DNA of 64,000 nucleotides, from positions 3,138,501 through 3,202,500 of the forward strand of contig NC_134995.1 of NCBI RefSeq assembly GCF_050947335.1, given 5' to 3'. Both the position numbers and the translations under genes were made by a program. The notes under the pieces were generated by a model. That model searched no databases, was not told the DNA's origin, and was given only the letters and a program-made list of their open reading frames with translations. This document shows, in pieces, positions 1 to 9,947 of the stretch. How positions within the stretch are numbered: position 1 is the stretch's first letter; each line of letters starts with the position of its first letter. The DNA comes from Megachile rotundata. Taxonomy: Eukaryota; Arthropoda; Insecta; Hymenoptera; Megachilidae.

Positions 1-586
1 TTCCGAACCTGGTCCAAATGTTATCATACGGTCGTTCATCAGATTTTTACAAATCTACAACTTAATTAATTTTTATGATTTAATGGTATGAAACACAAAG
101 TAACGACGTACATTATAAAATAATTTAGTTACGTACTTGCAGTGTTTAAAATACAAAAGACTTAGGACTAAGAACTTTTGCTCCGTCGAAATCTTTAGGA
201 AAATTAAATAATTGCAACTTTTAATACGCTGAAACAAAGTGCATAATGTTAATTTTTTTATTAGTTCGAATAGAACACTCGAAATTGAACTCTTTTATCG
301 AACACTCGAAATCGAATTTTGCCATGAAACAGTCATCGACTTAGCCATCGTTTCGGGCTTTATGACACTTACATTTTTTACTTCATTCGCGATCATTCGA
401 GGGAACGAAATTTGACGTCGTGCGAGCCAACCTTCTACTCACGGTAACTAGAATTTGAATTAATTGGTTTTCAAATTAATTTTTGAAGTCAACGTGTTGT
501 GATTCGAAATGAGTCTAACCGATGGGTTGCGATTACGCACTCAGCCGAGGAAATTAATCAGCGTTTTCATAATCGCAATCAAAGCA
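1..586. other. AT-rich stretch, possible BEL/Pao LTR end
   Basis: No coding frame is convincing here. The stretch ends in CA at 585-586. The next bases resemble the leader that follows the clearer BEL LTR ending at 3038 (a T-run, then a GTC/GTCC word and a cgarCCrGAt-like word). The right part may therefore be the 3' end of the LTR of the element whose gag begins at 952. No second copy of this LTR lies in the window, so its left end cannot be placed. Confidence 0.3.
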
Positions 587-951
587 TTTTTTAGTCGGAT
601 TTGAGCCGGATCGCGCGATCTACGGACGAACAGCGCACTGGCGATTCACAAACAACGTATCGAAAGTGATCAGTACAGTGTGATCAGTGGAATCTAACAA
701 ATAAACGACAGATCCTTAGCATCCACGAACCGAAACCCCACAATCAATCCATAGCATCTACGGTTCAGGACGCAGCGACGGACCTAGAGAATTACCTAAG
801 TCAACGCATCAACATTTGAGCCCACGACTATTTCCGTCAACGACGTCTCTCGCACCAGTCAAAGTAGGCTCGTTGAGAATTATCGATCGTTTCCATTCCA
901 TATGATTGTCCTTTTCGTTGTGTCCTCCGTCTCGATCTCGTTACATTCAAA
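587..951 (+). other. Leader of BEL/Pao element A with possible primer-binding region
   Basis: This non-coding stretch lies between the putative LTR end and the first gag ATG. It opens with a T-run, then AGTCGGATTTGAGCCGGATC, which is similar in layout to the start of the leader at 3039. That two different BEL-type gags follow the same kind of leader is the main support. I could not identify which tRNA would prime synthesis. Confidence 0.35.
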
Positions 952-1956
952 ATGACAAACGGATCAATTCACAAATCTGCGACCGATCAAGTTCCCAAAA
1001 TTCGCATTATGAAGAACAAGTACCGTACGTTCAAGGAGCGACAAATCACGTCGCTCAGTGAAATGCTCGAACCATATCAAGATTCCACGAATGAACGCGT
1101 GAAACTTTGCAAACGTGTCGACCGTCGTCGAAAGTTATTCGTCAGCTTTAATGAAATTCAAGACGAGTTAGGACTAGTCGAACAATACGACGACGTGATT
1201 ACTACGGCAATTACGATGCTGCAAGAGGTCGAACGGTCCACAACACAGCAGTCAGCAGGCAGTTTAAAGACGCGATCTAAACTATGATCTATGCGCATCT
1301 GGGATTAAGCGATATAGAAAAGCTACACACTATTTGCGATTATCGTTATCGGGCAAAGCGGAAGCTGCAATTGAATCCTTTACGATCAGCCAGGACAATT
1401 ACAAGGCAGCTTGGAATCAGCGTTACTTCGCAACACGCCCGCGATGCTCGACGACACGGTCGAATTGATTCGCGATTTAGTCAACTATATGCAGTCCCAA
1501 ATCCATTCGCTATAAGCGTTGGGAAGATCATTGGAGGTTGTCATCAATGCTTTGTTAACTAGCATCGCAATTACGAAAATGGGTCCGGACACGAAGCCGA
1601 TACGACAACGGGAACAAACGCTATCCAAAGATACTAAAAATTACAGACACCTTGCAAATTTGCAGATGCAATGGCGGAACAGTCCCGGACTCTCAACCCG
1701 AACATGTAGCACGCATCATCCTCAAGTCATGCACTAATAAACTCAGCTTCCGATGCGAGTTGCAAAATCTACAATAATGGCTCGCATCTAGTCTATCAAT
1801 GTCAACGATTCATAGACATGACAGTGAAAGACCGATTACAGGTCGCTTGCAAGGCAAATCTTTGCATCAATTGCCTTCAACCGGACCATGTCACGGAAGC
1901 ACAGCGGCGGAGATGTCGTGTTTGTTAAGGGCATCATAACACGAAATTACATTAAA
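952..1956 (+). pseudogene. BEL/Pao retrotransposon gag, element A (degraded)
   Basis: Gag is the structural and RNA-binding protein of LTR retrotransposons. The first frame (ATG 952, 111 codons) has the N-terminal type of BEL gag, with FNEIQDELGL. A second frame around 1360-1430 has the IESFTISQDNYKAAWNQ motif typical of the DUF1759 region. A third, at 1440-1590, reads AMLDDTVELIRDLVNYMQSQ. At 1741-1956 another frame gives a zinc-binding tail: SHLVYQCQRF, CINCLQPDH, CRVC, one stop, then GHHNTKLH. That matches the C-x2-C...HH...LH gag finger of BEL/Pao elements. At least three frameshifts and several stops, and apparent loss of part of the centre, make this a relic. The family call is firm; the exact ends are not. 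Confidence 0.75.
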
Positions 1957-2094
1957 ATGCTGCGCCTCACGACGAGATCAAGACTTGACAACGATCGCGA
2001 CGTACCGGATGGCGAACACTACGACTACGCTCTTTCGTATCAAACTATACTGCGAGACAAACTTAAGTTTCTTTTAGCACACTTCTCAGAGTGC

Positions 2095-2309
2095 ATTGAT
2101 GTGACACGCATATTGTCTTATTTAGAAGAGCATTCCGAATTTGCCATCACAGCATTAGAGATGAGACAGTCAAAATTACAGTAAATGCACAACACTTTTT
2201 CGGAAATTCAAACCGTGATTGAAGTTAGGGACGAAGATTCGAACCACGCGGCGGAATGGGAGTCGTTTGAGGAACAGTATTATAAGGCCACGGAATTAAT
2301 TAGCGATAG
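2095..2309 (+). pseudogene. BEL/Pao gag N-terminal fragment, element B copy 1 (interrupted)
   Basis: The frame reads VTRILSYLEEH, ALEMRQSKL, a TAA stop at 2182-2184, then MHNTFSEIQ and EEQYYKATELISD. The nucleotide sequence from about 2112 to 2309 closely matches 3572-3795, the gag start of the second copy. The match stops exactly at 2309, where an LTR begins, and the second copy continues with the rest of gag. This fragment is therefore a gag copy cut by an LTR-element insertion. Sequence between 1957 and 2094 is open in this frame but has no recognised match. Confidence 0.7.
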
Positions 2310-3038
2310 TGTTAGGTTTTAGAATACAGATTTACTGTAGCGAGAGGATTAAACCTCAGGCCGAGTTTGGACAACAATAATTTACGATTTTTAGTTTCCT
2401 TTAGAAATAGTTTCAGTTAATTTCAATAATCCTTGACTCGTAGCAGAAAAAGGACCCAAAGAGTCATTACATTCTAGAGAGTTTTTTCTTGATTTATTGT
2501 CAGTTACATCTGATGTTAGAACTCTTAGCCTTAGTCATAGAGTCTTTTGTTTGCACTTTCTATTCATGTCGAGGTATTCCTTAGGTTTATTAGTCGCTAC
2601 GGTCATTTTGGGAAAAACCCAAACTTTCACACGTCACTTTTTACCATTTCCACCAAAAATTTGTCAGCCAATAGAAGGTTTCAATTTGTAATCAATTTCT
2701 TGGATCGCGGAAAAGCGTCGGACATATATACAAAATTTAAATTCAATTATAAATTCAATACAATTTATACAAAATACAACCTTCGTTATACAAAATACAA
2801 GATTCATTCGTTCTACATACATTCATTCTAAATACAAATTTCAACATACAACATATACACAAGTTCGGGTGTCCGTCATCTAACTAACCATTCGATTCGC
2901 AATAAAGTATAGTTCAGTTTATATTCGAAGTTCAACTTATTCATACAGTCCATTTAAATCTAACCTTTGAGAATTTTAATTAATTCTACGTGTCATAGAC
3001 CGTCGCTAAAATATTGTCGACACGATAAAGCAAATACA
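2310..3038 (+). repeat. BEL/Pao long terminal repeat (5' LTR of element B copy 2)
   Basis: A 729-bp segment begins TGTTAGGTTT and ends AAATACA. It carries an AATAAAG polyadenylation-type signal near 2901 and TATA-rich DNA near 2720. It starts exactly where the upstream gag copy breaks off. It is followed by a leader and then a gag closely related to the interrupted one, as a 5' LTR should be. No 3' LTR is present because the element is truncated near 4750. The left target-site sequence is CGATAG; the right flank is lost, so the duplication cannot be shown. Confidence 0.7.
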
Positions 3039-3571
3039 TTTTTGGTCCTTCGAACCAGATTGTGGTTCCGGTTTTGGAAGATACATCAAGGCAGATAGTT
3101 GTTCTGACTTCTACTCATGACTTCGAATTACTGATTTCGAATAGCGGGTCAGTGGTGTGATTCCGGACTTACAAGACAATTGTGGTGTTAATTTTGTGGC
3201 ACATACAAAAATGAAATCATCGTACTCCATTTGGGAAATAGTCATCGAGATTTCACTAGTGGGCGCTAATCTGGAAGTTGGTCCAGAGAGCAGTGCTACG
3301 AGAATCGCAAGAAGGTAGTAACAGCCATTCGGGTTTTTGAAGTCCTCGGACCTGCGGTGATCAACCATCAAGCCAGAGAAAGCTGAGGCATATTCATCTC
3401 AGCAGCTTCAGGAAGGTGTTGCAGAGACGGCAGCATCCAAAGAGCATCAAACAGATACAGCAATATCCAAAACTTCGTGTCAGTATGTGCTAACGAGTCA
3501 CTTTCCTTTCGTTCATTTCCTATATAGTTTGTTTCAATCTCAACAGTTATGACTTCTTCGGCGGAATCAAA
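3039..3571 (+). other. Leader of BEL/Pao element B with possible primer-binding region
   Basis: Directly after the LTR comes TTTTTGGTCCTTCGAACC, then AGATTGTGGTTCCGG. This is the kind of sequence seen just inside BEL LTRs and is where a tRNA primer would bind. The rest is non-coding leader up to the gag homology at 3572. The open frames on the opposite strand here look like chance. Confidence 0.5.
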
Positions 3572-4746
3572 CATGCATATTGTCGTATTTAGAAGAACAT
3601 ACCATCACTGCATTTTCGATGGTATTTGCCATCACTGCATTAGCGATGCGACAGTCGAAATTAGAATAGATGCATAATACGTTTTCAGAAATTCAGACCG
3701 CGATAGAAGTTAGAGAAAAAGATTTGAACCATGCGGAGGAATGGGAGTCGTTTGAAGATCAATATTATAAAGCCGCAGAATTAATTAGCGATAGATTGAA
3801 AAATTTGCGTGCTATCGGTAGACCTGCTTCTGCAAGCAGATTATTAGAATCGTCGACCTCCGTAAAACCAACTAGTTCGCTTCTTTCGAAAATTGAGATC
3901 AAGCCGTTCGACGGCAACCCAATTGAATGGCATAGCTTTCACGACACATTCAAATCATTAGTACACGAAAACGAAGAATTAATTGGTGTCCAAAAGTTTC
4001 ATTTATTAAAAAATGCACTCCATGGGGAGGCTTCCGCAGTGATCGAAGCTTTGAACGCGACGGGAGGAAATTATTTGGTAGCTTGGGATTTGCTACGCAA
4101 GCGATGCAATAAGCCTAGAAAAATTATAAATGCGCATTTGAAAATTTTGTTTGATTTACCGGAAATCACTCACGACACGCCTGCAAACCTTAAACAGTTA
4201 GCGGAACAGGCGCAGGTTCAACGCTTTGCAAGCGGTTAATCAGCCCATTGAGCACTGGGATACAATTTTAATAAACATTATTTCAAACAAATTAAATAGG
4301 AACACTCGTCGCGCGTTGGGCGTACATTAGAGGACGAGGAAATACCTAAATTTAAACAATTATTAGATTTCATTAAGAAACATGCACGGGAGACGATTTA
4401 GCTGTAGACAATTTAAATTCGTTAAAATTACACGAAGTACATGATAGATTACGTCCGAAAACACAAGTTCGCAGCCAGTCTTACATAGCGACGGATGAGC
4501 GAAAACAATTTTGAGTTCTCTGCGAGGAAGAACATTCGATTTATTTGTGCGCTAAATTTTTACAATTATCGATTCGAGAGAGGTTAAATACAGTGAAAAG
4601 GACGAAATTATGTTTAAATTGTTTGCGTCCAAGTCATACCGTAGTTAACTACCGTTTAGGGAATTGTCGCAAATGTGTGAAAAAACATCATACCTTACTC
4701 CATTTTCCGACTGAAACTCAAGACTTGACGAACAAGACACAAATTA
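3572..4746 (+). pseudogene. BEL/Pao gag, element B copy 2 (broken)
   Basis: The frame starts ILSYLEEH and ends its first part with RQSKLE and a TAG at 3667-3669. It then reopens at ATG 3670 for 189 codons: MHNTFSEIQ, IEIKPFDGNPIEWHSFHDTF, LHGEASAVIEAL, WDLLRKRCNKPRKIINAHL. The FDG...W..F...F block is the DUF1759 signature of BEL gag. After a frameshift near 4235, coding resumes with CEEEHSIYLCAKFLQL and the finger CLNCLRPSH, NCRKCVKKHHTLLH (about 4545-4720). Pol is absent, and the copy ends in TATTAAAAAATA-type DNA near 4750. Function would be RNA packaging in the particle; this copy is dead. Confidence 0.8.
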
Positions 4747-4779
4747 TATTAAAATATATTAAAAAATATATTAAAAATA

Positions 4780-4962
4780 CACTAGTCAAAAAAATTAAGG
4801 GAACAGAAAAATTCCTTAAATTTTTAGGTCATTTTCAAATTGCTCTGCCTCCGTTGAAATTCATCACAGAAGACATTCAGAATAGTCATTTTGGAGCTTC
4901 AGGTCTCTAGTTTTTGACTGTTTATCTCAAAAATTTTTTGAGCCTATTATCATTAAGAAAAC
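4780..4962 (+). mobile_element. Possible DNA-transposon end (Tc1-like terminus)
   Basis: At 4780 an abrupt change from gag to ACTAGTCAAAAAAATTAAGG looks like the outer end of a Tc1-like element. A Tc1 C-terminal peptide on the minus strand lies about 1 kb to the right (5785-5853), which is the expected orientation. No matching inverted end was found, so the link is an inference. Confidence 0.3.
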
Positions 4963-5290
4963 ATACCAAAAATCGCGATGAAAAAATTTTAGAATTTTTT
5001 TTCTCTTTTTTAAGGTTTGTACTGATATAGAAAAATTTGTTTGATTAATGCCACTTCTAGACTACTGTTCCCTATTTCTTCCCCTATAATTTGCACGTCC
5101 ATGAAGTTCGTTTCGACGATCGGTCGCAAAGTTATGAACTACCAAAGCCGAAATGACGCTTTTTCCTTTGATAGTCATTATCTCATGAACCCACCATCGA
5201 ACAGAAATTGTAAATACGGTTCCAGAAAGTGGAGAATGTACACTTTAAGATGGGTATATCAGTTTTTGATTAAATGTTTTTTTTATGCTT
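4963..5290 (+). repeat. Dispersed non-coding repeat, copy 1
   Basis: About 330 bp align with 55024-55345 in the same orientation. Shared landmarks are AAAAATCGCG, a long T-run, CCCCTATAATTTGCAC, a CGAAAGTTA-like word, the run AAGCCGAAATGACGC, CCACCATCGAACA and ACTTTAAG. Neither copy keeps a common reading frame, so this is not a protein remnant. It may be the untranslated part of a DNA transposon, since a Tc1 C-terminus lies 500 bp away, but the second copy has none nearby. Confidence 0.65.
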
Positions 5291-5784
5291 AATATTGATG
5301 TAAAAAAACGTCAAAAAACGGCGCTTTTTCCTCAAATTACAAAAGTTACGGTATCTTTCTAAATAAGTATTGCAATGGTTATGCCTAGGTTTTTTTTTAA
5401 GCTCATATTGCCCACAAAATGTATGCGAAGTTTCAAATGGCTCCGATTCTTTGTTCCTTATGAACCGATGGATCAAACTTTGAAATTTGAACGAAAAGAG
5501 TTAAGGAAACGTCATTACTACTCCGATCCGCGACTCATACGTTTGTTGGGTAAAAAAGTTTGTGTCTCTACATTTACCGGTACTATTGCTGAATTTTTAA
5601 AGAATGCTTTGGTCTGAGAAGGTAGGATTTACGCTTCCTCTTGTGTGTGTGAGTTCGTGTGTATGTGTGCCGTGTATATGCAGGTATATGAACGTGGGAG
5701 CGCGCAGGTATGTACGCCTGCAGCAATGTCTGCGCGGGGGAGTGTAATTTTGTTTTTTCAAAAAAAATTCGAGGACTTGTAAAT
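5291..5784. other. No recognised gene; GT-rich tract at 5638-5740
   Basis: The left part is AT-rich without similarity I recognise. From about 5638 the plus strand has alternating TGTG/GTGT runs and then GC-rich DNA, and open frames there are low-complexity. Nothing here supports a gene. Confidence 0.4.
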
Positions 5785-5853
5785 TTAATATCGAGTATTA
5801 CCACCACGGTTGTTATTTACATCTTGCAAACGTTCACGCATATTAATGCATCG
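5785..5853 (-). pseudogene. Tc1-like transposase, extreme C-terminus only
   Basis: The minus strand reads INMRERLQDVNNNRGGNTRY and then a TAA stop at 5785-5787. This is the usual last helix and G-G-x-T-x-Y ending of Tc1 transposases (compare the MPxRLQAVI...GGHTKY style). Upstream coding sequence is missing. The fragment is only about 22 residues, so the call rests on one motif. Confidence 0.5.
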
Positions 5854-6119
5854 CCGTATCGGGTTAGGATAGGGTAACGGTTAGGAAGAACTCTATGCTT
5901 TTGTTCGTCAAAAACTGTTTAAGCGAGAGGTACAGCTGTAGCTGGTTTATGATACGTACATGTCTACGGTAAGATTCGTTCGGACCGGATCTGATAGACA
6001 ATAGGGTACTCGGTGACCCGTACTCCGAAGTAAAAACTATTGACGGTGGCCTACGTGCCGACCGCTTGGGCCCTGCAATAAATTGCTTAGCCGCGGCATA
6101 GGTTTCGGTTCGCGGCCGA
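5854..6119. other. No recognised feature before the gypsy fragment
   Basis: About 265 bp between the Tc1 tail and the first reverse-transcriptase residues. Both strands have open frames, but none resembles a known domain. The gypsy element should continue upstream here with the RT fingers, protease and gag. Their absence shows that it is 5'-truncated. Confidence 0.4.
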
Positions 6120-7079
6120 ACACATATAGATGATTTGCTCATCCTATCACCAACTTTTCGCGAGCACCTGGATGATCTTGAAGCAACGTTCAAACGAACG
6201 AGGCTCTTTGGTCTTCGGATGAAGAGGCAAAAATGCTACTTTTGTTGTCCTGAGATTAAGTACCTAGGACACCTTCTCACATCCAATGGCATTAAAACAG
6301 ATCCGGACAAGGTTAACGCAATATTGGAGTGCAAAGCATCTACCGATGTCAAGGGAGTCTTAAGTTTTATACAAACATGTTCGTGGTATAGGCGATTTAT
6401 TCCAGATTTCGCGCGGATCTCCGAGCCCCTCACACGTCTCACACGTAAGAAGAGTACATAGTACTGGGGGGAGAAGCAAGAAAAAGCATTTCAGGAGCTG
6501 AAAAGAATGCTAACGGACACCCCTGTGTTGAGCCCAGCAGACCCGACGAAGCCGTATTTGATTCGAGCGGATGCCAGCGGACATGCTATCGGGGCAGTTT
6601 TGGTCCAGGGGGAGAAAGAAGAGGAACACCCAGTTAAATATGCGAGCCATCTTCTCACTGCTGCCGAACGCAACTACTCCACAACTGAGCGGAAGGCGTT
6701 TGCCGTTATGTGGGCGGTTAACAAATTCCGCGGATACATAGAAGGAGCAGAAGTACGCCTCATGACGGATCATCAGCCTTTGAAGTAGCTGATGAGCCTA
6801 AAAACACCCAGCGGACGTCTAACCAGATGGGCGCTTCTTTTACAGGAGTTAAATATTCGGATTGACTACTGCCCAGGGAAGTCAAATCATGTCGCGGACT
6901 ACCTCTCCAGGCCTATAAAGGAAGGTTTCGAAGACGAGGACAAGATTGATATCGGATTAATCTCGATAGGCATACCAACAAGGAAGAGTAGAGCCGTCCG
7001 AAAACTACTTACATTGGACTCAAAAGGGATATTTAATATCAAACAGTGTGCTATATCGCCATGCACCCGATGCGGATAG
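6120..7079 (+). pseudogene. Ty3/gypsy reverse transcriptase (C-terminal part) and RNase H
   Basis: A single frame holds the end of RT and all of RNase H. It starts at the catalytic box, here HIDDLLILS instead of the usual Y-x-DD, then GLRMKRQKCYF, YLGHLLTSNGI and WYRRFIPDFA. RNase H follows with RADASGHAIGAVL (Asp), ERKAFAVMWAV (Glu) and LMTDHQPLK (Asp). TAG stops at 6459-6461 and 6786-6788 and the final TAG at 7077-7079 break the frame. The Y-to-H change and the stops make it inactive. It continues in the +1 frame as integrase from about 7048. The RT fingers, protease and gag are missing upstream. Confidence 0.9.
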
Positions 7080-8265
7080 TGAAGAAGCACAACTCGTAGT
7101 ACCCACCCACGAACGCGATAAAGTGTTACAGGAATACCATGATGCTCCAACCGCCGGCCATTATGGTGCAGAAAGGACAACGCAGAAGATACTACAACGC
7201 TACTACTGGCCAGGGTTGAGGAAAGACGTAGTTCGGTACGTGAAGAACTGCATCCAATGCCAAAAATATAAAGCCAGCAACCTAAAGCCAGCGGGGTTAC
7301 TGCAAACTCCGTCCATGCAGCGAAGATTTGAAGTCCTGTCCGTCGACTTATTTGGGCCTCTACATCCATCGAAAGATGGAAAACGTTGGATTTTGATCTG
7401 CGACGACACCGCTACACGATGGGTCGAGTTATTCCCTTTAACACAAGCCACGGCCGAAGCTTGTGCAACGACTCTAGTGGACGAGGTATTCCTACGCTAT
7501 GGCGTACCAAGAAGAATTATTTGCGACAATGGCACGCAATTCATTAGTGCGGTAATGCAACAAGTGCTGCATTGCCTTAACATCAAGGCAAATTTCATCC
7601 CAGTCTACCATCCTGAGACGAGTCCAGTCGAGAGGAAGAATCGGGACCTCAAAACACAATTGGCCATTCTAGTAGGAGAACAACATAACACCTGGAAGGA
7701 GAAATTGCCTGCTATCTGGTTCGCGATGAATTCAACAAAATGCTCCAGTACCGGATATTCAGCCGCGTATCTAACGTTTGGTCGCGAACTTAGATCACCG
7801 GACGACGTAACGCGAGATCTCAGTGCCATAACCCAATCGGAAAATTTCATTCCAGAAATTACACCACGATTGTTACAGTTAGCAAAAACACTACAGGCCG
7901 CCCGTGCAACAATGGAGCAGAACCAAGAGAAGCGGAAGGAATATGCAGACCAGGGCAGGAGACCAGACCCTGGTTACCAGCCTGGAGATCTGGTGTGGGC
8001 TGACACTCATCTCCTCAGTTATGCTGCAAAAGGAGTTTCTTCGAAACTGGCACCCAAACGTGATGGACCATACGTTGTGCTACGACGCGTCGGAGCCACC
8101 AGTTACGAGATTGCTTCCAGGAACCACCCGGACGAACCCCTAGGAACATATCACACCTCAGCACTCACCCCGTGCAAAGTTGAGGAGGCTAGACTGCCAA
8201 ACGCATCGATAGCCCCATTACGTCGACGAGGACGATCACGGAAAACCGTCCAGAAAACAAAGTGA
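7048..8265 (+). CDS. Ty3/gypsy integrase, intact frame
   Basis: An open frame of 405 codons with no internal stop; its first codon is GTG, so it would normally be made as part of a pol polyprotein. The HHCC zinc domain is EYHDAPTAGHYG...CIQCQKYK. The catalytic triad is present: Asp in VLSVDLFGPL, Asp in IICDNGTQF, and Glu in SPVERKNRDL. The C-terminal chromatin/DNA-binding region has GDLVWADTHLL and the GPY motif in KRDGPYVVLRR. Integrase joins retroelement cDNA ends to host DNA. It overlaps the decayed RT-RNase H frame by about 30 bp in a different phase, so a frameshift separates it from the rest of pol. Its survival beside broken RT suggests a fairly young loss. Confidence 0.92.
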   Translation: MLYRHAPDADSEEAQLVVPTHERDKVLQEYHDAPTAGHYGAERTTQKILQRYYWPGLRKDVVRYVKNCIQCQKYKASNLKPAGLLQTPSMQRRFEVLSVDLFGPLHPSKDGKRWILICDDTATRWVELFPLTQATAEACATTLVDEVFLRYGVPRRIICDNGTQFISAVMQQVLHCLNIKANFIPVYHPETSPVERKNRDLKTQLAILVGEQHNTWKEKLPAIWFAMNSTKCSSTGYSAAYLTFGRELRSPDDVTRDLSAITQSENFIPEITPRLLQLAKTLQAARATMEQNQEKRKEYADQGRRPDPGYQPGDLVWADTHLLSYAAKGVSSKLAPKRDGPYVVLRRVGATSYEIASRNHPDEPLGTYHTSALTPCKVEEARLPNASIAPLRRRGRSRKTVQKTK

Positions 8266-8295
8266 AGATGCTGAAACCCTTGCCGAGGACGACTA

Positions 8296-8316
8296 TCGGG
8301 TTCAGAGGGGGAGAAT
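8296..8316 (+). other. Polypurine tract of the gypsy element
   Basis: AGAGGGGGAGAAT lies immediately before the 3' LTR start. It is the expected primer site for plus-strand DNA synthesis. Its position 30-50 bp after the integrase stop and next to TGTAGC supports the reading. Confidence 0.75.
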
Positions 8317-8858
8317 TGTAGCATGTAGAATAATGTAACATTGATGTATTTAGAAAAGTAAGAGAAACGCCGAGTACCCGCGACCGATGTATAAAGCGAG
8401 GCGCAGGTAATGTCATAAAACCCTTGCGCTCGGAGTTGAGCTTCGCTGATTGGGCGGGCTTAGCCTCTAGTTTTTGTATAAAAGACGCACATTTTTCACA
8501 AAAAGGCAGAATTACCAAGCCTTTCTAAGAGAGAAGACGACATCTCGAGCTGCTCGGCACTCTCTTAGTCTAGGCCTATTCCAAAACCCTTACAAGCTAG
8601 GAAGACGTTTCTTACGGCACCTCAGTTTTCCTTAATTTCTCTAGAAAGAAGACGTCACCTACGGTGTACGGCACTTTCTGAGATCATCTCTTCCTGACTT
8701 CAAAAATCCTATTGTCACCCCATCAGATTTTATAAAACCTGGATTGCGCTGCGATACTTTACGTGCCAAGCTCACTTTGCTCGTGGAAACACGCGAACTC
8801 ATTTTTTTGTTGTACTCTGTTCGATTAAAATAAACACCTTTCTTTAATCAACTCTACA
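8317..8858 (+). repeat. Ty3/gypsy 3' LTR
   Basis: A 542-bp segment begins TGTAGCATGTAG and ends AACTCTACA, giving short TGTAG/CTACA inverted ends. A TATAAAAG box lies near 8475 and an AATAAA signal near 8829. Between 8520 and 8720 is an imperfect repeat built around AGAGAAGACG and GGCAC words. No 5' LTR copy is present. The right edge abuts the end of a Tc1 transposase, so this element may have inserted there. Confidence 0.8.
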
Positions 8859-8862
8859 ATTT

Positions 8863-9335
8863 TATATTTTTTGGGACATCCCTTTTGTCTCATGACATGT
8901 TGCAAACGTGTTGGTATGTTTGAAATTATTTTATTTAAATAATTTTGAGTAATGCGTTTCCACTCTTCCGTCAGTCGCATTTTTTAATTCGCCTTTTGTT
9001 TCTATAGGGGTGGTCTTAACATTACGATCCGATAAATCCCATAGATTTTCAATTGGATTTAAATCTGGTGATTGTGGTGGAAGATGGAGCACTTTCGGAC
9101 AAGCATATAATAAATATTCATGAACTATTCTCGATTTGTGTTTCGGATTGTTAACCTGGTAGAACTTAAAACTGTCGCGTATACCCATATTCGTTGCATT
9201 TTTTAATAAATTTTTTATTAATGTGTCTAAATATTTATTCTTGTCCATAATATGTTCAATAAAAACCAGCCCCCCTACTCCAACACTAAAGACTCAGCCC
9301 CATACCATCAAGCCTCCACCACCGTGTTTCATCGT
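8863..9335 (-). pseudogene. Tc1-like transposase, C-terminal half (inactive)
   Basis: Read right to left: KHGGGGLMVWG, a stop, FIEHIMDKNKYLDTL, FKFYQVNNPKHKSRIVHEYLL, then PPQSPDLNPIENLWDL with the third acidic residue of the DD34E core. After a frameshift near 8935 the tail reads IPTRLQHVMRQKGCPKKY. The catalytic second aspartate (normally in QDN.PKH) is replaced in QVNNPKH, so the enzyme would be dead even without the stop and shift. The last residues lie within a few bases of the gypsy LTR end at 8858. This fits gypsy insertion at the very end of the Tc1 coding region. Confidence 0.85.
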
Positions 9336-9409
9336 CGGCCTTATGGTACTTATTTTTAATTGTTCATTCGATTTACGTTACACTAATTTTTGTCTGTACA
9401 CTCAGTAAC

Positions 9410-9947
9410 ATGAAATTGACTTAGCAGAAGGAACTATTTTGATGAAATTTCGCATACGGAAGCTATGTATAGGAAAATCAGGAAAATGAGCGGAATAGGT
9501 GAAATAACGAATTATACACAATTTTACCAGCGAATGCCTTGTTTATTCCTGTGATGTGTTACCACGTTCACAGTCAGCACAAGAATGCCTCCTAGGCTAA
9601 ATCTTGGCCGTGAGGACACCAACGTCACCATGGTCCTTAAAAGTATTCATTATACTCTAGCATCATAAACTTTCCCTTGCAACCCGGACAGCTCTCTGAT
9701 AAAGCGCACATGGCATACTCACGTCCGATGCATCTAACCAAACTCTAAATTTCTAACATACGGGTCCAAAGAAAAAATACGGATAAATTGGAATTTTTAA
9801 TTTCTCTCATCCAAAAAATATTACTATGGTTCGAGTTATACGTATATTTTATATATTCGTGTTACATTACATTTTTTATACTCATCTATTTAAAATAAGA
9901 ACTTGATGGTCCATAGATGCCTCTATAAAACATGAGGCCCGAGTCAG
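9410..9947. other. No recognised feature
   Basis: Moderately AT-rich DNA with only short frames on both strands. I see no repeat copy, domain or RNA gene. Confidence 0.5.

Noticed and set aside
5583..5807. His/Thr/Arg-rich minus frame over the GT-rich tract
   Set aside because: Translation of a TG dinucleotide-rich stretch; not a protein signal.
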